Assembly: GCF_020829625.1 (NCBI RefSeq)
Contig: NZ_JAIVFX010000015.1
Location: 62,001-126,000, forward strand
DNA from: Nostoc sp. XA010
GTDB taxonomy: Bacteria > Cyanobacteriota > Cyanobacteriia > Cyanobacteriales > Nostocaceae
Length of the DNA stretch: 64,000 bases
Direction of reading: 5' to 3'
A program made the translations under genes and the position numbers. Positions within the stretch are counted from its first letter, which is position 1; each line of letters opens with the position of its first letter. The notes under the pieces were generated by a model that saw nothing but the letters and a program-made list of their open reading frames with translations, did not search any database and was not told where the DNA came from. This document shows positions 60,065 to 64,000 of this stretch, piece by piece.

Positions 60065-60376
60065 ATGCCAATGGCCGTTGGCGTAATTGAAACTTTAGGT
60101 TTTCCTAGTGTCTTAGCAGCAGCAGATGCAATGGTCAAAGCTGCCGCAGTCACAATTGTGTATTATGGTCAAGCAGAAAGCGCTCGTTTGTTAGTCGCTG
60201 TGCGGGGACACGTTTCTGAAGTAAATAGAGCTGTTGAAGCCGGAATCGTAGCTGGAGAGGAAGTTAAGGTTGGTACAGTAATTACCTACTACATCGTTCC
60301 CAATCCCCCAGAAAATGTTGAAACCATATTACCAATCCATTTCACTGAAGAATCAGAACCATTCCGCATGTTCTAA
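60065..60376 (+). CDS. ccmK3: Carboxysome shell hexamer protein CcmK3
   Basis: A 103-residue single BMC-domain protein (MPMAVGVIETLGFPSVLAAA; YYIVPNPPENVETILPI). The pore-region sequence and length match CcmK3 paralogues. CcmK3 is thought to work with CcmK4 in mixed hexamers that tune shell permeability in beta-carboxysomes. ccmK4 follows 85 bases downstream. The pair lies apart from the main ccmKLMNO cluster, as is usual. Confidence 0.9.
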   Translation: MPMAVGVIETLGFPSVLAAADAMVKAAAVTIVYYGQAESARLLVAVRGHVSEVNRAVEAGIVAGEEVKVGTVITYYIVPNPPENVETILPIHFTEESEPFRMF

Positions 60377-60461
60377 GCAATTTTGCTATTAAAATCTGTA
60401 GCGAAGCTTCGTACAATTAACTGGTAGTCCCCATATCGTTTATTCATACAGGAGATTAATA

Positions 60462-60809
60462 ATGTCATTACAGGCAGTTGGAGCACTTGAAACGAAAGGT
60501 TTCCCTGCGGTGCTAGCAGCAGCAGATGCTATGGTAAAAGCTGGTCGAGTCACCCTCGTAGGTTATATCAGAGTAGGTAGCGCTCGTTTTACAGTTAATA
60601 TTCGTGGCGATGTTTCTGAAGTAAAAGCCGCTATGGCTGCCGGTATTGAAGCCGCAGAAAATGTTTTTGGCGGTACACTTGAATCCTGGGTAATTATTGC
60701 TCGTCCCCATGAAAACGTTGAAGCTGTTCTGCCAATTGGTTACACAGAACAAGTGCAAGGGTATCGAGAATCTGTAGAAAATCCCATTGTTAGATCAAAC
60801 AGTCGATAG
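60462..60809 (+). CDS. ccmK4: Carboxysome shell hexamer protein CcmK4
   Basis: A 115-residue BMC-domain protein with the conserved VKAGRVTLVGYIRVGSARFT and RPHENVEAVLPI; the C-terminal extension (YRESVENPIVRSNSR) is typical of CcmK4. An AGGAG ribosome site precedes the ATG. It forms a shell operon with ccmK3. Carboxysome positioning genes lie 3 kb upstream. Confidence 0.92.
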   Translation: MSLQAVGALETKGFPAVLAAADAMVKAGRVTLVGYIRVGSARFTVNIRGDVSEVKAAMAAGIEAAENVFGGTLESWVIIARPHENVEAVLPIGYTEQVQGYRESVENPIVRSNSR

Positions 60810-61677
60810 ATTCAACCTCCTGTGGGGGAATTCAAAACAAAAAATTCCCATAAATGAATTTAAAGATAAGTTTCTTGTGAGACTTCTGACTATCAAAACT
60901 TTAGAGGATTGCAAATTTTTCTGTTTTTAGATTTTGCATAAGTTGAATTTTTAAGCACAGAGAAAGCAACAGTCAAAGTCAATAGTCAAAATTAATATTG
61001 ACTGTTGACTATTGATTTTTGAGAATGTAAAAGTTGTAAGAATAACTCAGCTTACCAAACATCCTCTTAAACGCTAGTTTACGTATATACATTTAATCGA
61101 CTAAAAATATACTACGAAATTTGACTTAATATGATTCTGGGGGTTTCCAGGCACTTACTTTATTCTGGGGAATCCGTCCACGGCAGGGCTACCCCATAAG
61201 CGACTGGTATGGATTTGGGGGATCTTCCGAGGCAAAATATCACCAACACCTGTATTGAGATTTAACTAAGTATTTTTCTCCGTAATGGCTTATAGAGCCT
61301 TGAAACTTATACGAGTAAAATTACGCTTAAATACTGAGTTAAATTAGATTCGTTCCTCAGCTCGGTTACAAAATGTTCAGATTTCCTCAAACCACCTCGT
61401 GCAAAGGTTTATCCCCACCACTGTAGGCAAATCTATATTCTCAGTTACAAAACATAACTTTACAAAAAGGTTAAATTAAAAAATAGCCTTAAAAGCTTAA
61501 TGGGTATGGGTTTGGGGCATTTGTAAATTGGAAGCAAAACATCAATATAGAAATTTCTGCATAATTCTAGTGAATTAAGACGTAATAAAAGTGGAATCAC
61601 TGAGCTATTTTCATGAGATTCATGAAATCCGGGCAGGTTGCCAGTTAAACAATTAGGTGGGACAAATGGGGGTTGTG
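60810..61677. other. Long gap with a GC-rich candidate RNA
   Basis: About 870 bases, mostly AT-rich, without a gene. TTGACTATTGA-type repeats lie near 60970-61020. A GC-rich island at 61137-61262 stands out and is listed separately. The rest probably holds regulatory sequence for the HetZ-related gene. Confidence 0.55.
61137..61262. ncRNA. GC-rich island, candidate structured RNA of unknown type
   Basis: Within very AT-rich sequence this 125-base stretch is G/C-rich, with several short complementary runs (CTGGGG/CCCC, AATCC/GGATT, GGGGGATCTTCC). It reads through without a long ORF on either strand. I could not fit it to tmRNA, SRP RNA, RNase P RNA or a tRNA. It could be a small RNA or a long leader of the next gene. 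Confidence 0.35.
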
Positions 61678-62853
61678 ATGCAAACTTCAAAATTGAGTTT
61701 CGAGGAACGCAATCTCACTATGACAACAGATGTGGAACAACTAGCTCTAGATTGGCGAAAGCGCTTGGCTGCCGAATGTCCAGACCAAAATGAAGCTGTT
61801 AGGGAAAGCATTATTCTCTGGCTGTTGGGATCTGACTCCAAACGGTTTGATCTGTTTAACCCTAAAGAATTCGATATCGCCAAGCAAGCGATGGAATATC
61901 GCTGGAGAATTTTACGTCAACGCTATTTAGGGCTAGGGCGAGAACGTGCTTATCGGAACTTGATAACGCGATTGGGGAGCTTAGTAACATTACGGAATAA
62001 AATTCAGACTTGGGTTGCCCTAAGCCGCGATCGCCAGCGTAGTGTGATGGATGTATTGCAAGAAGTACTCCAAGAATTACTGCAAAGCGACAGCCAGATG
62101 CAACAGCAAATGGCTGATATTGCCAAATATACAAGTGATAGACGATTGGGAGATGCTCTGCTATTTGCCAGTGTGGAAGAATATTGTCTGCGGCCAGTCC
62201 GCAATCAACCCCTATTAGCTTATCGGTTTGTAAATTACTTGCGTCGCACTCAGCGCGGTGGCTTAACCCAAGTGCCGGGCCGTGACTTGATTAGACTCGT
62301 GTCAGAAGAAGTTCTCACAGACGACAATGACAATCGAGTTAACTTAGTTGATAATCAGGCGATCGCAGAATATATTGAAGCACAACAGCTAGAGGAACAA
62401 CTTGCCCTGCGTCAGTCAGTACAAAAAGAATTTGAAAATTATCTACAAGAAAATCTGGGAACAGACGCACTACAGTGGCTACGGCTATATTTACAAGGAA
62501 AATCCCAGGAAGAGATCGCCCACAGATTAAATAAGCAGACTAAAGAAGTATACCGTCTGCGAGAAAAAATCAGTTACCACGCTGTGCGTGTTTTTGCCCT
62601 CAAAGATAAACCAGAGCTAGTAGACAATTGGCTCTCAATTTCCTTGCAAGAACATAACCTGGGTTTAACCCAAAACCAATGGCAACAACTGGATGAAAAA
62701 TTGACTCCTCTGGGGCGGCAGATTTTAGATTTGCGGAGAGTAGGTAACTCAATAGAAGCAATAGGCCAACAGTTAAAACTCAAAACTCATCAAGTGCTAG
62801 GTGAATGGACAAAAATCTATCTTGCTGCCCAATCTTTAAGAAGCCAGGAGTAG
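61678..62853 (+). CDS. HetZ-related regulatory protein
   Basis: About 391 residues, helical, Gln/Leu/Arg-rich, no membrane segment. The central part (VALSRDRQRSVMDVLQEVLQ; YCLRPVRNQPLLAYRFVNYL) and two helix-turn-helix-like regions (YLQGKSQEEIAHRLNKQTKE and LRRVGNSIEAIGQQLKLKTH) suggest DNA binding. It resembles the HetZ-related proteins, relatives of the heterocyst regulator HetZ, rather than HetZ itself, since patU is not adjacent. The start could be at 61678 or MTTDVEQ at 61720. Assignment is from memory of the family. Confidence 0.7.
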   Translation: MQTSKLSFEERNLTMTTDVEQLALDWRKRLAAECPDQNEAVRESIILWLLGSDSKRFDLFNPKEFDIAKQAMEYRWRILRQRYLGLGRERAYRNLITRLGSLVTLRNKIQTWVALSRDRQRSVMDVLQEVLQELLQSDSQMQQQMADIAKYTSDRRLGDALLFASVEEYCLRPVRNQPLLAYRFVNYLRRTQRGGLTQVPGRDLIRLVSEEVLTDDNDNRVNLVDNQAIAEYIEAQQLEEQLALRQSVQKEFENYLQENLGTDALQWLRLYLQGKSQEEIAHRLNKQTKEVYRLREKISYHAVRVFALKDKPELVDNWLSISLQEHNLGLTQNQWQQLDEKLTPLGRQILDLRRVGNSIEAIGQQLKLKTHQVLGEWTKIYLAAQSLRSQE

Positions 62854-63323
62854 CCTGTGAGACATTTAGTTGCTCAATTAAGGTGGTGTACCAAACTAGG
62901 AAATGGCGAGCAGGGGAGAATTGATCGCAAGTTCATCCCCTCATGCCTCAGTTACTAGAGTAGAACTTCAAAAGGCAGAAGCAAAACGAACCACGCTTAA
63001 AAGCATGGGATTAATTTTGAACGCGTTATGTCTCATGGCAATTTTCGGCTGATATATTTTTTATACTAGTAAGCTTTATATCTACAACTAAAATTTTGAT
63101 TAATTGATTAAACCTTAAATCATATTTCTGTAAGTGAAATCGCTGATTCCAATTTTTTACATAATTGCTATGTTGTAATCGAACTTTAGACTGATCAAGC
63201 TTAGAGTTCAACTCAAATAGATAGAGATTTTGCTACCGTATTCTAGATAAGATTACGGTTTAAACAAATTTATAGTGACAAAGTTAGTTTCCTGCTCTTG
63301 AATCCATTTTTTATAAATATTTC
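62854..63323. other. Intergenic gap upstream of the Crp-family gene
   Basis: About 470 AT-rich bases. No gene, strong hairpin or consensus NtcA/CRP site that I can support. Confidence 0.45.
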
Positions 63324-64000
63324 ATGCAGACTGAGGTTTTTAGTGAACTTTTCCCCTTAATGAGTACAGCCACGCCCCAAACTTTGGAATGGCTGCTCAA
63401 CGTTGCAATTGAACATGAATACCCATCTGGGCGAGCCGTTGTGATGGAAGATGCCTGGGGTAACGCCGTTTACTTCGTTGTTTCAGGTTGGGTCAAAGTC
63501 CGGCGTACCGTCGGGGAAGATTCACTAGCTCTGGCAATTTTTGGTAAGGGCGATTTTTTTGGAGAAATGGCAATTTTGGATGAATCTCCACGCTCAACCG
63601 ATGTCATAGCCCTTTCGTCTGTGAATTTGCTGAGTGTATCTAGAGAGCGTTTTATTCAAATCTTGTTCAAAGACCCACAGTTACATCATCGGATGTTACA
63701 ACTTATGGTGCGGCGATTGCGGCAAATTAACTTGCGCTTACAAATGCGGTCTTCACCACCAGCAGTCAAACTTGCCCATACTCTAGTGACTTTAGGCGAA
63801 AGCTATGGTCAAGAATCGAATTGTGGAAAAGAAATTTTTAACATTCCTTTCAAAGATTTAGCAGAGGTAACAGAAATTGGTGTTGACGAAACCACCAAAA
63901 TTATGGAAAAGCTGCATGAGAAAGGGTGGATCAAAATTGACAGCGCCAAGAACATCATTTATCTCGTGAACTTCAAACAATTGATGAACTTGGCTGGCAA
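63324..64000 (+). CDS. Crp/Fnr-family transcription regulator (cut by window end)
   Basis: An open frame of 225 codons from ATG to the window edge without a stop. Residues 20-130 form a cyclic-nucleotide-binding-like domain (VVSGWVKVRRTVGEDSLALA and GDFFGEMAILDESPRSTDVI), followed by the dimer helix and a winged-helix DNA-binding part (FKDLAEVTEIGVDETTKIME). The effector is unknown; the FGEMAILDESPRST segment keeps the GE and R-S/T contacts of cAMP-binding members. The C-terminus lies outside the window. Confidence 0.88.
   Translation, partial: MQTEVFSELFPLMSTATPQTLEWLLNVAIEHEYPSGRAVVMEDAWGNAVYFVVSGWVKVRRTVGEDSLALAIFGKGDFFGEMAILDESPRSTDVIALSSVNLLSVSRERFIQILFKDPQLHHRMLQLMVRRLRQINLRLQMRSSPPAVKLAHTLVTLGESYGQESNCGKEIFNIPFKDLAEVTEIGVDETTKIMEKLHEKGWIKIDSAKNIIYLVNFKQLMNLAG

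Noticed and set aside
61678..62853. hetZ itself
   Set aside because: The patU neighbours expected beside hetZ are absent and the sequence fits the broader HetZ-related family, so no symbol is given.

Overview
The window is chromosomal DNA from a filamentous, Nostoc-type cyanobacterium. This rests on the genes it carries (petH with a phycobilisome-linker domain, prk, plastocyanin, cytochromes c6 and c550, phytoene synthase and desaturase, carotene isomerase, light-dependent protochlorophyllide reductase, CcmK shell proteins, a HetZ-related protein). It also rests on genome style: frequent HIP1 octamers (GCGATCGC), heptameric short tandem repeats between genes, and palindromic intergenic repeats. 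Most genes are single or paired housekeeping genes on both strands, without prophage, CRISPR array or intact insertion sequence.

Layout. 0-7 kb: petH(-), prk, metK behind a structured leader, and a homocysteine-biosynthesis gene with a small overlapping reading frame. 7-13 kb: hypothetical and TPR proteins, a GDT1/Mnx-type manganese exporter, por, a HigBA toxin-antitoxin pair and a stop-interrupted gene. 13-21 kb: succinate dehydrogenase flavoprotein, a porin-like secreted protein, an amino-acid binding lipoprotein, tRNA-Ser, and the overlapping pair pds-crtB. 21-24 kb: a GH3 glycosidase abutting a dense minus-strand array of about 13 tRNA genes and fragments. Upstream of the array lie a consensus promoter, a small ORF, a boxA-like antitermination sequence and a hairpin. 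24-30 kb: a decayed polysaccharide deacetylase, an HNH protein, an RHH protein, a GAF sensor protein lacking its phospho-acceptor histidine, a START-like protein and tRNA-Glu. 30-39 kb: a cation/proton antiporter, a cytochrome-b-like protein, a lipase, a TonB-like protein, then petJ, petE and psbV. 39-51 kb: MFS transporter, accD, a repeat-rich gap, prepilin peptidase, leuB, a frameshifted EcsC-like gene, an ABC exporter pair, a pentapeptide protein and purT. 51-64 kb: crtH, a Fur-box-controlled small RNA candidate resembling IsaR1, upp, YggT, a P450, a ParA-type/coiled-coil pair read here as the carboxysome positioning system McdA-McdB, a tocopherol/plastoquinone methyltransferase, ccmK3-ccmK4, a HetZ-related protein and a Crp-family regulator cut by the window end.

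Most notable points: (1) the tRNA L-array, a mixture of intact, degenerate and broken tRNAs with an rRNA-operon-like leader; (2) the 70-nt small RNA between crtH and upp; (3) mcdAB close to ccmK3K4, with an in-frame 41-residue duplication in McdB; (4) several genes caught in decay, where repeats, HIP1 sites or point changes alter start sites or catalytic residues. All assignments are by reading the sequence and recognising families; no database search was run.
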